The notes below the pieces were generated by a model, which was not told where the DNA came from, did no database searches, and worked only from the letters and a program-made list of their open reading frames with translations. The translations under genes and the position numbers were made by a program. This document shows positions 26,974-35,584 of a DNA stretch of 64,000 nt, piece by piece; position 1 is the first letter of the stretch, and every line of letters starts with the position of its first letter. The DNA lies in the NCBI GenBank assembly GCA_016178785.1, contig JACOSO010000042.1:1-64000 (forward strand), in the 5' to 3' direction. Source of the stretch: Bacteroidota bacterium. GTDB taxonomy: Bacteria > Bacteroidota > Bacteroidia > Cytophagales > Cyclobacteriaceae.

Positions 26974-28113
26974 TTAATCTTCCCGGTATGCTGTTATGGT
27001 CATGGTTTGATTGTGTAATTCGCATTTTGCCGCTTCTATGACTGGTGAAATTTCCCCGTAAGAATAAAAACCGGTCACAACTGTAGTGTCTCCTAATATT
27101 CTTTTGGCTTCTTCTATTTCCTCTTCGATGCGATGGCTCAATACAAGTTTGCGCCCAACGCAACTGATAAGAATGGCGACATCCGGAGTAAACGAACCGA
27201 GTGCACTTAGGCAACTATCGGCTGCGGATATAGCTCCATCTATCAGGCGGTCGAAATTGGCCTTCATGAGCTGCACTTGCGAACCCTGAGGAACATCCCC
27301 TGCAAAGATCATAGACTGATTTTGTTCATCTATGGATAAAACCGTTCGGACCAAAACCTCATTACTTCCGGGTAGCTTAATGGAAAGCGGAAAGAGGAGC
27401 GCTGATCCGGGCAATTCATCGGCCAATGAGCCCAGGTATTTTTTGTACAGTTCGAGGGCGGACTGGTTGTCAAGTTCGTACAAGATATTACTTTCTGATC
27501 GGGTAACTGTTCGCTCTGGGCCAAAGGAGTCCCATCCGCCTTTGGAGCCATGACCGATCTTCAGATTTTTTCCATAGAAGCCGATGGCTACAATTTTACC
27601 TTCGCTGGCGGGCTCGTTTACTCCCACCAATGTTTTTTGGAACAGACTGCCATCACCTGCGAGGCCTCCTGTGATGGGTATGGGTTTGTCGGAAGCATCA
27701 TTTAACCCCTTCACTAATTCACTGCCATTTACTACATGACCATCAGAAAGGACAAACACGTGTACCAGATCCTCCTGCTGAAGTTCTTTTGATAAGAATA
27801 CCCCTTTTTCATAACTGTCTTTCATGCTGCTTATTTCTGTGTGTGCAACTTTTAAAACAGTCTTCTCGAAATAGAGGGCAGTTGCTACAATAGTTTCGTC
27901 CAATACTTTCCCCCCCAAAATTTCGCCCGATGTTGAACTGCAAAGAATATGGGCGTGAGGATAGAAAGATTTTAGTTCAAAAAACCTATCGGAATGAGAC
28001 AACGCCTCGCGACTTCCAAATGCCAACACGAGTTGAGCTTTGTCTTTTAGACTGTGTTGATGCACCGATGTCCACCCTTTTTTCAAACTCCAAAGCTTCT
28101 GTTCGATTTTCAT
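26974..28113 (-). CDS. FIST-domain sensory protein
   Basis: 379 residues, soluble. The FIST N domain (about 25-215) includes AFGSREALSH, LCSSTSGEI and the Gly-rich GGLAGDGSLF. The FIST C domain (about 220-365) ends with the family pattern ILISCVGRKLVLSHRIEEE and VTGFYSYGEISP. FIST domains are thought to bind small ligands, possibly amino acids, and to feed signalling proteins. The gene precedes a PAS histidine kinase by 1 bp, which fits a ligand sensor that controls the kinase. The ligand cannot be read from sequence. Confidence 0.93.
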   Translation of the reverse strand: MKIEQKLWSLKKGWTSVHQHSLKDKAQLVLAFGSREALSHSDRFFELKSFYPHAHILCSSTSGEILGGKVLDETIVATALYFEKTVLKVAHTEISSMKDSYEKGVFLSKELQQEDLVHVFVLSDGHVVNGSELVKGLNDASDKPIPITGGLAGDGSLFQKTLVGVNEPASEGKIVAIGFYGKNLKIGHGSKGGWDSFGPERTVTRSESNILYELDNQSALELYKKYLGSLADELPGSALLFPLSIKLPGSNEVLVRTVLSIDEQNQSMIFAGDVPQGSQVQLMKANFDRLIDGAISAADSCLSALGSFTPDVAILISCVGRKLVLSHRIEEEIEEAKRILGDTTVVTGFYSYGEISPVIEAAKCELHNQTMTITAYRED

Positions 28114-28292
28114 TGAGGGCAGTTCGGTTAGTTGAAATATAATTTAAGCAATCTTTCCTAAGGGGCATGGGGTGCCTTAGAAAATTAGCCTGAAAAGATA
28201 CAATTGATTCTAGCTATTTACCTGAGAGGACGTTGCAATCTTCCCTTCTTTGGAGGAAAGTCAGGCTGCTATAACTTCAAATCTGATCTAAT

Positions 28293-28306
28293 TTTTATTG
28301 CGAGGA
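28293..28306 (+). repeat. 14-bp inverted repeat flanking recQ (right of stop)
   Basis: TTTTATTGCGAGGA lies 8 bp beyond the recQ stop. Its exact reverse complement is at 30497-30510, 2 bp before the recQ start codon. Nearby GTTGCAATCTTCCC (28226-28242) suggests remnants of an ATTGCGAGGA...GCAATCTT dispersed repeat. Confidence 0.55.
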
Positions 28307-28313
28307 CTAATTG

Positions 28314-30494
28314 TTAATTAGCGTATTCGCTCAAAAACTTTACTCTCATTAAGCGAACATCCTCCTCGCTATAGCCTCTAAGCTCGGCCATGGCATCTTG
28401 CATGCTGTCGGTTTCGCTATTGAGAAAGTAATCATAGATTTCTTCTTGTCTACCCTCGTCAAGCACATCATCTATGTAATAATCAACATTCAGTTTTGTG
28501 CCGCTGTAGCAGATGTTTTCCATCTCGGTAAGTAGCTCACTAAAACTCAATGCTTTACTTTCCGCGATTTCTTCGAGGTCAACTTTGCGATCGATCTGCT
28601 GAATGATGAAAATTTTTATTTTCGATTTATTGACCGAAGATTTTACGACCACTTCTGCGGCAGTCTCGATATCATTATCATCAACATATTTTTCGATCAA
28701 TTCCAAAAACTCTTTACCAAACTTATTCACCTTGCCCATGCCTACTCCGTTCACGCCAGCCATTTCTTCTTTGGTGGTGGGATAGGTAGTGGCCATTTCT
28801 TCAAGCGAAGGATCTTGGAATATCACATAAGGAGGAAGATCTTTTTCTTTCGCGACTTTCTTACGAAGTGCCTTGAGCATTTCGAACAGTTTCTCGTCAT
28901 ATGACTTCGAGACCGGTGTGCGTTCGCTGGATTCTTCTTCTTCGGCAATTGTTGTGAAGTCGTGATCGCGAGCCAATTCGATCTCATGCGGTTTCTTCAA
29001 GAAGGCTAGTCCTTTTTGAGTGATCTTGAGAACGCCAATATTGTCAATGTCTTTTTCCAGGTATTGATAAATCAGGGCCTGACGAATTACTGATTTCCAG
29101 AAATCAGGATCTTCCGTGTCGCCCTTACCATAAATTGGCAAATCGAAGTGGGCATAGCTTTTTACATATTCATCTTCTACTCCACGAATCACATTCACTA
29201 AGTGAGCGAGACCAAATCGTTCGTTGGTTTGCTTCACAGCTTCGATGGCAATTTTCACAAAGGCAGATCCTTCAAAGCGCTCACGTGGGTTGGTGCAGTT
29301 ATCGCACATGCCGCAATTATTGCCTTGATACTCTTCGCCAAAATAATGAAGCAATTGTTTCCTGCGGCACACCGGTGACTCGGCATAGAATTCCATCTCT
29401 TGCAAAAGAATGCGCGCGTTCTCGCGTTCTTGAACAGATTTATCTTTGTTGAATTTTTCGAGTTTGTTTAAATCGTTGTGGCTGTAAAACATCAGGCACA
29501 AACCTTCAAGTCCATCGCGGCCTCCCCGGCCCGTCTCCTGATAATAACCTTCTAATGATTTCGGCACATCATAATGTACCACAAAACGAACATCGGGTTT
29601 ATCGATACCCATGCCAAAAGCAATTGTGGCACAGATGATGTCGACTTCTTCATTGAGAAAATCATCCTGGTTTTTCATGCGCACATCGGGATCAAGCCCT
29701 GCATGATAAGGCGCTGCTTTAAATCCATTAACATTCAACAGTTGGGCTATCTCCTCTACCTTTTTGCGACTGAGGCAATAAATAATCCCCGATTTGCCTT
29801 TGTGATCTTTTAAGAAGCGAATGAGCTGCTTCTTCGTTTCTTTTTTTGGCCGGACCTCGTAGTACAAATTTTTCCGATTGAAAGAAGAGATAAACACATC
29901 GGCTTCTTCCATTTGCAAATTTTTCTGAATGTCAATTTGCACTTTGGGGGTAGCTGTCGCTGTTAGCGCAATTACATTCATGTCGCCCAGCTGTCCGATC
30001 ATCGATTTGATCTTGCGGTATTCGGGCCGAAAGTCATGACCCCATTCTGAAATGCAGTGCGCCTCATCAATCGCTACAAAAGAAATATCTACTTTTTGCA
30101 AGAACTCAATGTTCTCTTCTTTGGTAAGAGATTCAGGAGCTACATAAAGCAACTTTATTTTTCCTGAGATTGCGTCTTTGCGAAGGCGTGTAATTTCTCC
30201 TTTGCTCAAAGTAGAATTAAGAAAACGCGCATTGATGCCATAAGCATTGAGCTGATCAACTTGGTTTTTCATCAATGCGATGAGTGGAGAGATAACGATA
30301 GCAAGTCCATCGTTAACCATAGCCGGAAGTTGATAGCAAAGAGATTTGCCCGCACCGGTGGGCATGATCACAAAGGTGTTGCGCCCACCCAACAAATTTT
30401 TGATGACCGCTTCTTGGTTGCCTCGGAAATTGTCGTAACCAAATATTTCCTTGAGTTTTCCCTTCAATTCATCTTTCTCTTCTGCTACCAACAT
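28314..30494 (-). CDS. recQ: ATP-dependent DNA helicase RecQ
   Basis: 726 residues. Walker A is TGAGKS (46-51) and the DEAH box lies at 143-146 in AIDEAHCISEWGHDFRPEY. Helicase motifs V/VI include ATIAFGMGIDKPDVR and QETGRGGRDG. The zinc subdomain has four Cys (CRRKQLL... CGMCDNC, about 377-401). RQC winged helix, an HRDC domain (about 535-610) and an extra C-terminal domain (about 620-726) follow, the last normal for Bacteroidetes RecQ. It unwinds DNA 3' to 5' in recombination repair. It stands alone and is divergent from manC. Confidence 0.98.
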   Translation of the reverse strand: MLVAEEKDELKGKLKEIFGYDNFRGNQEAVIKNLLGGRNTFVIMPTGAGKSLCYQLPAMVNDGLAIVISPLIALMKNQVDQLNAYGINARFLNSTLSKGEITRLRKDAISGKIKLLYVAPESLTKEENIEFLQKVDISFVAIDEAHCISEWGHDFRPEYRKIKSMIGQLGDMNVIALTATATPKVQIDIQKNLQMEEADVFISSFNRKNLYYEVRPKKETKKQLIRFLKDHKGKSGIIYCLSRKKVEEIAQLLNVNGFKAAPYHAGLDPDVRMKNQDDFLNEEVDIICATIAFGMGIDKPDVRFVVHYDVPKSLEGYYQETGRGGRDGLEGLCLMFYSHNDLNKLEKFNKDKSVQERENARILLQEMEFYAESPVCRRKQLLHYFGEEYQGNNCGMCDNCTNPRERFEGSAFVKIAIEAVKQTNERFGLAHLVNVIRGVEDEYVKSYAHFDLPIYGKGDTEDPDFWKSVIRQALIYQYLEKDIDNIGVLKITQKGLAFLKKPHEIELARDHDFTTIAEEEESSERTPVSKSYDEKLFEMLKALRKKVAKEKDLPPYVIFQDPSLEEMATTYPTTKEEMAGVNGVGMGKVNKFGKEFLELIEKYVDDNDIETAAEVVVKSSVNKSKIKIFIIQQIDRKVDLEEIAESKALSFSELLTEMENICYSGTKLNVDYYIDDVLDEGRQEEIYDYFLNSETDSMQDAMAELRGYSEEDVRLMRVKFLSEYAN

Positions 30495-30496
30495 AA

Positions 30497-30510
30497 TCCT
30501 CGCAATAAAA
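30497..30510 (-). repeat. 14-bp inverted repeat flanking recQ (left of start)
   Basis: TCCTCGCAATAAAA on the plus strand, the exact reverse complement of 28293-28306. Here it occupies the ribosome-binding region of recQ, so GCGAGGA might double as a Shine-Dalgarno-like sequence. Confidence 0.5.
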
Positions 30511-30773
30511 TTTTACCCGACTTAACTTAAGATTTGCTCCCTTTTTTCAGGGCAATGAAGATAATAAAAAAAAAGTCGATAACCCTCGGGTGTGTAAGAA
30601 ATAAGTCTTTTTTGTTGCTCTGATGCAAACGGGCGTTCGCCTATGAAAATGGGTTAAAAATTGATTCGAATATTCTTTGTGTTGCAAATTTTGCGAGAAT
30701 CAAAAACTGTGGCGGCTAAGTTGTAACTTCAATTACTTTTTTAACTTCGCAATCCCCAAGCGGAAAAAAATCG

Positions 30774-31850
30774 ATGAACAAAAACCTTTACGTGGCGCTA
30801 ATGGCCGGTGGTGTCGGAACACGTTTTTGGCCCTATAGCCGCAATTCCCAGCCGAAACAATTTTTAGATGTCATGGGCACCGGCAAGTCTTTGCTGCGCT
30901 CTACATACGAGCGTTTCTTACCTCTCTGTCCTGCTGAAAATATTTTTGTGATCACACACGAAGAACATGCAGCGATCACGAAAGAACAACTTCCGGAACT
31001 TTCCCCATCTCAAATTCTAGCAGAGCCCATGCGCAAGAATACTGCGCCTTGCATTGCTTATGCTTGTCATAAAATCAATAAGATCAATTCAGATGCAATT
31101 ATTGTGGTTAGTCCCACTGATCATTTGATTTTGAATGAAGCCGATTTTCAGCAAACCATTTCTAAAGTTGCTGATCAGGCGAAATCGCAAGACAAACTCA
31201 TTACCCTCGGTATCCAGCCTACCCGACCTGAAACAGGCTATGGATACATTCAATTCATTGAAAATAAGAACTCGTTAAAAAAAGTAAAGACGTTCACGGA
31301 AAAACCTGAGCTCTCATTGGCAAAAAAATTTCTCGATAGCGGAGATTTCGTTTGGAATGCAGGTCTTTTTATTGGTGGCATACAGGCATTTTTAGATGCC
31401 TACAAAAAATACTTGCCGGAGATGAACGAAATCTTTGACGACATCGCAGATAAAATTTCAACGCCTGAAGAAAAATCAGCTGTTCGATCTGCTTATGCGC
31501 AGGTAAAAAATATCTCGGTGGACTACGGCATTATGGAAAAGGCAAGCAACGTGTTTGTGTGGCCGAGTAATTTCGCCTGGAGTGATCTTGGTTCATGGGC
31601 TTCATTGCATGATCTTTCTCCTAAAGACGGCAACAACAATTCGATATCTGCCGATGTCATGCTTTATGACACGCGCAACTCCATTATCAAAGGAGAGAAA
31701 GGAAAATTGATTGTAGTGCACGGCCTAAACGGCTACCTGGTGGGCGCATTTGGCAACGTGGTGATCGTGTGCGAAAAAGATAAAGAAGATTTATTTCGCA
31801 GGTTTGTAAACGACCTTAAAAGCAAAACTAACGGGGCGGAGTTCTTGTAA
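30774..31850 (+). CDS. manC: Mannose-1-phosphate guanylyltransferase
   Basis: 358 residues. The nucleotidyltransferase signature GGVGTRFWPYSR (12-23) is followed by PKQF, with EPMRKNTAP (about 84-92) and VSPTDHLI (about 112-119). It makes GDP-mannose from mannose-1-phosphate and GTP for polysaccharide or glycoprotein synthesis. It is about 100 residues shorter than bifunctional ManC enzymes and has no C-terminal phosphomannose isomerase cupin, so it is the single-function form. Monocistronic. A TAACTTCG sequence 32 nt upstream is a poor -7 box. Confidence 0.95.
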   Translation: MNKNLYVALMAGGVGTRFWPYSRNSQPKQFLDVMGTGKSLLRSTYERFLPLCPAENIFVITHEEHAAITKEQLPELSPSQILAEPMRKNTAPCIAYACHKINKINSDAIIVVSPTDHLILNEADFQQTISKVADQAKSQDKLITLGIQPTRPETGYGYIQFIENKNSLKKVKTFTEKPELSLAKKFLDSGDFVWNAGLFIGGIQAFLDAYKKYLPEMNEIFDDIADKISTPEEKSAVRSAYAQVKNISVDYGIMEKASNVFVWPSNFAWSDLGSWASLHDLSPKDGNNNSISADVMLYDTRNSIIKGEKGKLIVVHGLNGYLVGAFGNVVIVCEKDKEDLFRRFVNDLKSKTNGAEFL

Positions 31851-31919
31851 GGGAATTTGCCGCAAGAACAGAGAAAGCCTGTGTGTAAATTTTAAACCGC
31901 TAATCGCAAGGCGCAAAGT

Positions 31920-33038
31920 TTACTTCACTAAGAAGCGCTCAGTCTTTGTAAATGCGGCTGATGTGTATTTAGCAAGATAAATTCCGCTCTTCAGTGTATT
32001 TTCAAAATTTATTGAACCACTGCCCTGCACATTATAGGTGCCAATAGCCGAACCTAAGTTATCATAAATGGTTACCTGTCCATCGGCATCATTTTCAAAA
32101 TTGAAATCCAATTTTACAGTTGCACCATCTGAAGGGTTTGGGCTGATCTGAAATTTCTTCTCGCCATGATACTCAACCAAAACCACTGGAAAAGTTTCAG
32201 TGTACCTGTCAAAGTCTATTGAAGTTAACCGGTAATAAGATCTTCCAATAATCGGATCATTGTCTTCAAAAGAATATTGGTGCATTTCATTGGTGGTGCC
32301 ATGACCTTTGACTTGCGTTATTTCATTAAATAATTTTCCCTCGCTTGATCTCTCGAGTGAGAAATAATCAAAATTGAGTTCTGCTGCTGTTGCCCAGGTT
32401 AATACCACGTTATCTTGCGATAAATCTCCTTTGAAGAAAAGTAATGTTATAGGTAGCACCGAATATGTTGTGCAAAACGAATCCCCCGCAGTGCAGGTTG
32501 TAAATCCACCAGAAGCCGGGCAAGGAGAACCACAGGTAGTTCCATTTTTTACGTTTATCGCTCCTCCTGAAATAGTACCTGAGCCTGTCAATGCATCATT
32601 ATTTTTTCCGTATAGGGTGCCATCGACCTGCATGTGATCGTTAGAGCCTTGAACATTATAGATCACACCGTTATTGGTAGCATCTCCCAAGTCACCTGTT
32701 ACGTGGAGGGTTGTTGATCCTCCTCCTCCATTTACTGATAATTCTGACCCAGGACCACCGGTGATATCAAATGTTCCGTGGATCGTCACATTGTTGCTTA
32801 TAGTAAGGACTACGCTATTGTTTAAATCAACTCGGAAATTTGCTACTGTTGTTGTATTGGTACCATTCGCTATAGCGGTGCATTGTGCAGCCGTAACACC
32901 ACCGGTCCCCGCCCAGGTGATTGATGTAAAATTTGAGTTCGACCCAACCGTGAGTGGGCTTGACGTGCAGGTTTGACCAAACGATGCGAAGGAAATCACC
33001 AATCCCATCAAACCACCAGTCACTCTCAAGGTTTTCAT
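31920..33038 (-). CDS. T9SS-exported beta-helix-like protein, tandem copy 1
   Basis: 372 residues from the ATG at 33038, chosen because it begins a clear signal peptide (MKTLRVTGG...ASFGQT). The frame is open to 33299 but the extra 87 residues look non-coding. Mature N-terminal part is Gly/Thr/Asn-rich with short repeated strands (NNSVVLTISNNVTIHGTF), suggesting a beta-solenoid. A fibronectin-like region (ITLLFFKGDLSQDNVVLTW) and a type A T9SS sorting domain (NPSDGA... to TKTERFLVK) follow. It is probably surface-attached or secreted. The C-terminal 160 residues are very close to the neighbour at 33392-34600. Confidence 0.88.
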   Translation of the reverse strand: MKTLRVTGGLMGLVISFASFGQTCTSSPLTVGSNSNFTSITWAGTGGVTAAQCTAIANGTNTTTVANFRVDLNNSVVLTISNNVTIHGTFDITGGPGSELSVNGGGGSTTLHVTGDLGDATNNGVIYNVQGSNDHMQVDGTLYGKNNDALTGSGTISGGAINVKNGTTCGSPCPASGGFTTCTAGDSFCTTYSVLPITLLFFKGDLSQDNVVLTWATAAELNFDYFSLERSSEGKLFNEITQVKGHGTTNEMHQYSFEDNDPIIGRSYYRLTSIDFDRYTETFPVVLVEYHGEKKFQISPNPSDGATVKLDFNFENDADGQVTIYDNLGSAIGTYNVQGSGSINFENTLKSGIYLAKYTSAAFTKTERFLVK

Positions 33039-33391
33039 AAAGCCATGGTTCAATACAAGCCAATCAACAAAAATAAATTTCACAAGCATACCTTGACACC
33101 TTGCAAAAGGATAACCAATTCTGGAAAAGCCCAACGCAGTCCTGAAATAGCCTTGAATACATTGGAAGCCAATAAGAATTTTCAACTTTGGGATCAATAA
33201 CCTCTTTTTGGGAAAGTCGAAGATTAAGAGTTTGGTTTGACCGGAGATAGAAGGCTTGTAAACGAACTCAAGAGCAAACAAGCGGGTAGTTGCAGGCAAG
33301 AGTGGAGAGGATCACTACTGTAAATTTAAGCTAGCTTCTAAGGCCAGCGCGCAAGTCCCTTCAGCAGAGGAAGGCGCAATAGTGCAAAGTT
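33039..33391. other. Spacer between the tandem T9SS genes
   Basis: 353 bp. It contains the 65-bp element (33171-33235) that also occurs upstream of the second copy, and the region after the stop of copy 2 (33330-33391) resembles the region after copy 1 (GGCGCAA...CAAAGTTT). No other feature is visible. Confidence 0.55.
33171..33235 (-). promoter_or_regulatory. Duplicated upstream element, copy A
   Basis: 65 bp, about 90 percent identical by eye to 34763-34825. It lies 133 bp upstream of the start of T9SS gene 1 while the sequence around it is not conserved. It contains TTTGGGA twice (33187-33193 and 33207-33213), exactly 20 bp apart, the arrangement expected for a direct-repeat regulator site. 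Regulator unknown. Confidence 0.55.
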
Positions 33392-34600
33392 TTACTTCAC
33401 TAAAAAGCGCTCGGTCTTTGTAAATGCAGCTGATGTATATTTAGCAAGGTAAACCCCGCTCCTCAGCGCGTTATCGAAATTAATAGAGCCTGCACCTGAT
33501 ACATGGTAGGTGCCTATAAGAGAACCTAAGTTATCATAGATAGTTACCTGAGCATCGACATCGTTGTCAAAATTGAAATTCAATTTGACAGAAGAACCAT
33601 CCGAAGGGTTGGGGCTTAGGCGAAATTGCTTTTCGCCATGGTATACTATAGGAACTACCTTGAAGGTTTCTTTATAGCCATCAAAATCATTTGAAGTCAG
33701 CCTGTAATAAGATAGGCCTATGATCGGTTCATTATCTTCATAAAAATAACGGTGCATTTCATTAGTGGTACCATGACCTTTCACTTGAGCAATTTCATTA
33801 AACATTTTGCCATCACCAGATCGTTCAAGTAAGAAATAATCAAAATTGAGCTCAGCAGCTGTCGTCCAATTTAATTTTACACTATTTACTTCGACAAGTG
33901 CTTCGAAACTGACAAGGATAACCGGCATCACAGAACTGCATTGAGCAGAACAACCAGAACACGAACAACTGGCCGCAGTAATTGTTCCGCCCCCTGAGGT
34001 TTGAATTTGGCCCCCGTTAGACAGACTCAGGCTTCCACCTATGTTGAATGCGCTTCCCGATCCCGACACCTGGATTTGTGCATTATTTCCACCGGAAACG
34101 TTGCCTCCCACAGTAATCGTGCCTCCTCCCGAAACTTGAAGTTGAGCATTGTTATTCATGACTATGTTTCCGTGAACAATAAGGTTTCCAGTCACCTGCA
34201 TTTGCAAATTATTGTTGACGATCAAATCACCCCAAATTTCTAATAAGCCATCGGTGCCTCCGCCATTTATTTGAAGGGTACCGTTGTTGCTAAAGGTCAT
34301 GCTCTTTTTGGTTGAGGCATTAAAAAGAGCTGAAGATCCAAGGGTAAGCGTGCCGCCTGCGGCAATCGTTAGTGTAACGTTGTTATTGACCGTTACATTT
34401 CCAATCAAATCGCTATTGCCATTCTGAACCGTTGGATTTGCAGCTAAGGTAACATCAGTGCCAGTGCCGCTTGGAACTGAACTGGTGCTCCAATTGGAGC
34501 CTGTATTCCAACTGCCAGTTGTATTAAACGTCTGCCCAGCGGCTGCTAAACTCAATAAAACAGCAGCTGAGAGAGTATATAATATCTTTTGGTTCTTCAT
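33392..34600 (-). CDS. T9SS-exported beta-helix-like protein, tandem copy 2
   Basis: 402 residues. The signal peptide (1-22, LLSLAAAGQ) precedes WNTGSNWS, a start typical of these proteins. The middle is a run of short Asn/Gly-rich strands (NVTVNNNVTLTIAAGGTL, NNNAQLQVSGGG, NNAQIQVSGSG), a likely right-handed beta-helix. A Cys-rich turn (SCSCSGCSAQC, about 209-219) separates it from the fibronectin-like and T9SS sorting domains. It is paralogous to the gene downstream; the C-terminal halves are nearly identical while the N-terminal halves differ, so cargo domains diverged on a common export module. Confidence 0.88.
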   Translation of the reverse strand: MKNQKILYTLSAAVLLSLAAAGQTFNTTGSWNTGSNWSTSSVPSGTGTDVTLAANPTVQNGNSDLIGNVTVNNNVTLTIAAGGTLTLGSSALFNASTKKSMTFSNNGTLQINGGGTDGLLEIWGDLIVNNNLQMQVTGNLIVHGNIVMNNNAQLQVSGGGTITVGGNVSGGNNAQIQVSGSGSAFNIGGSLSLSNGGQIQTSGGGTITAASCSCSGCSAQCSSVMPVILVSFEALVEVNSVKLNWTTAAELNFDYFLLERSGDGKMFNEIAQVKGHGTTNEMHRYFYEDNEPIIGLSYYRLTSNDFDGYKETFKVVPIVYHGEKQFRLSPNPSDGSSVKLNFNFDNDVDAQVTIYDNLGSLIGTYHVSGAGSINFDNALRSGVYLAKYTSAAFTKTERFLVK

Positions 34601-34762
34601 AAACTACGGAGTAAAGCCAATTTTTAATACCATCCAATCTGCAAAGGTAATAACTCTTTAAGTTGCAGCATATTACCCTGATCACAGTAGCAGCAAAACT
34701 CTGTCCATGTAATCGGTAAGCTTTAATCATGGAAATAATGGCTTATTGGCCATAAGCAAACC

Positions 34763-34825
34763 AATAAAAATTTCAACTTTGGGATCAATAACCTCATTTT
34801 GGGAATGTCGAAGATTAAGCGTTTG
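34763..34825 (-). promoter_or_regulatory. Duplicated upstream element, copy B
   Basis: 63 bp matching 33171-33235. It lies 163 bp upstream of the start of T9SS gene 2, in the same orientation, with TTTGGGA at 34778-34784 and 34798-34804, again exactly 20 bp apart. Confidence 0.55.
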
Positions 34826-34953
34826 GGGATACCTACATCTACAGGCTTGGCAGTACGCTGCCGCGCTCCCCTGATTTTTTCTCTTCCTAAGTTGCTTGGC
34901 CAAGCGACCCATCATTAATTCTTTAGCGATTGCCAACTGTGTAATCAAAAAAC

Positions 34954-34961
34954 TAAATTTG
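34954..34961 (+). promoter_or_regulatory. -7 box of the DUF433-DUF5615 operon
   Basis: TAAATTTG is an exact TAnnTTTG, with ATTG 21 nt upstream (34929-34932). It ends only 4 nt before the ATG at 34966, so the transcript would start at or next to the start codon (leaderless or nearly so). Confidence 0.55.
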
Positions 34962-34965
34962 AAGT

Positions 34966-35202
34966 ATGGAACATCAAATAGATTATCGAAAATTGATAAC
35001 GCTTGAGCCTGGGAAGCGCGGTGGGAAACCCTGTATCAGAAACATGAGGATCACGGTTTACGATATCCTTAATTGGTTTGCATCAGGCATGACCCGTGAA
35101 GACATCTTGCAAGATTTCCCTGAACTTTCAAACGATGACATAACAGCCGCCCTGATGTTTGCTGCCGATCGTGAAGCTAAGGCAACGCTCATTGCTCAAT
35201 GA
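34966..35202 (+). CDS. DUF433 antitoxin-like protein
   Basis: 78 residues with the DUF433 pattern: ITLEPGKRGGKPCIRNMRITVYDIL (about 12-36) then the helix-turn-helix-like GMTREDILQDFPELSNDDITAAL (about 41-63). DUF433 proteins are small, predicted DNA-binding, and often paired with PIN-like toxins. Its stop overlaps the start of the DUF5615 gene by 4 bp (ATGA), so the pair is translationally coupled, as in type II toxin-antitoxin operons. Confidence 0.88.
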   Translation: MEHQIDYRKLITLEPGKRGGKPCIRNMRITVYDILNWFASGMTREDILQDFPELSNDDITAALMFAADREAKATLIAQ

Positions 35203-35528
35203 AGCTTTTATTTGATCAGAATCTATCACACAAATTAGTGGATCGGTTATCTGATATCTTTCCTAATTCAAGCCATGTCAAAACCTATAACTTATCAAAG
35301 GAAGATGATCATGCGGTTTGGAAATTTGCTTTGGAAAATGACTTCATTGTTGAAACCCAAGATTCGGATTTTTACGATTTGGCATTGCTTAATGGAACCC
35401 CACCCAAAATAGTGTGGATACGATCAGGAAATTCATCTACTAAATACATTGAGGAATTGATACGGTCAAACACGCTCTCTATTCAGCATTTGATCCCATC
35501 TCAAAAAATTTGCTTGGAACTATTCTGA
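35199..35528 (+). CDS. DUF5615 PIN-like putative toxin nuclease
   Basis: 109 residues. The start MKLLFDQNLSHKLVDRL carries the first acidic residue (Asp6), KEDDHAVW carries Asp36/37, and VETQDSDFYDL carries Asp55 and Asp57. These are the acidic positions of the Mut7-C/PIN-like fold that cleaves RNA in VapC-type toxins. It is preceded by the DUF433 gene with a 4-bp overlap. A toxin-antitoxin role is inferred from family and arrangement, and activity is unproven. Confidence 0.88.
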   Translation: MKLLFDQNLSHKLVDRLSDIFPNSSHVKTYNLSKEDDHAVWKFALENDFIVETQDSDFYDLALLNGTPPKIVWIRSGNSSTKYIEELIRSNTLSIQHLIPSQKICLELF

Positions 35529-35584
35529 TGCTTTGATCTTCTATTATCAAGCCAAACAATAAATAAATAATTGAAACTCCCGGA

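Larger units (their letters stand above)
34601..34965. other. Intergenic region, T9SS gene 2 / DUF433 gene
   Basis: 365 bp between divergent genes. It holds the second copy of the duplicated element (34763-34825) and the -7 box of the DUF433 gene (34954-34961). I see no small gene or RNA in the rest. Confidence 0.55.
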
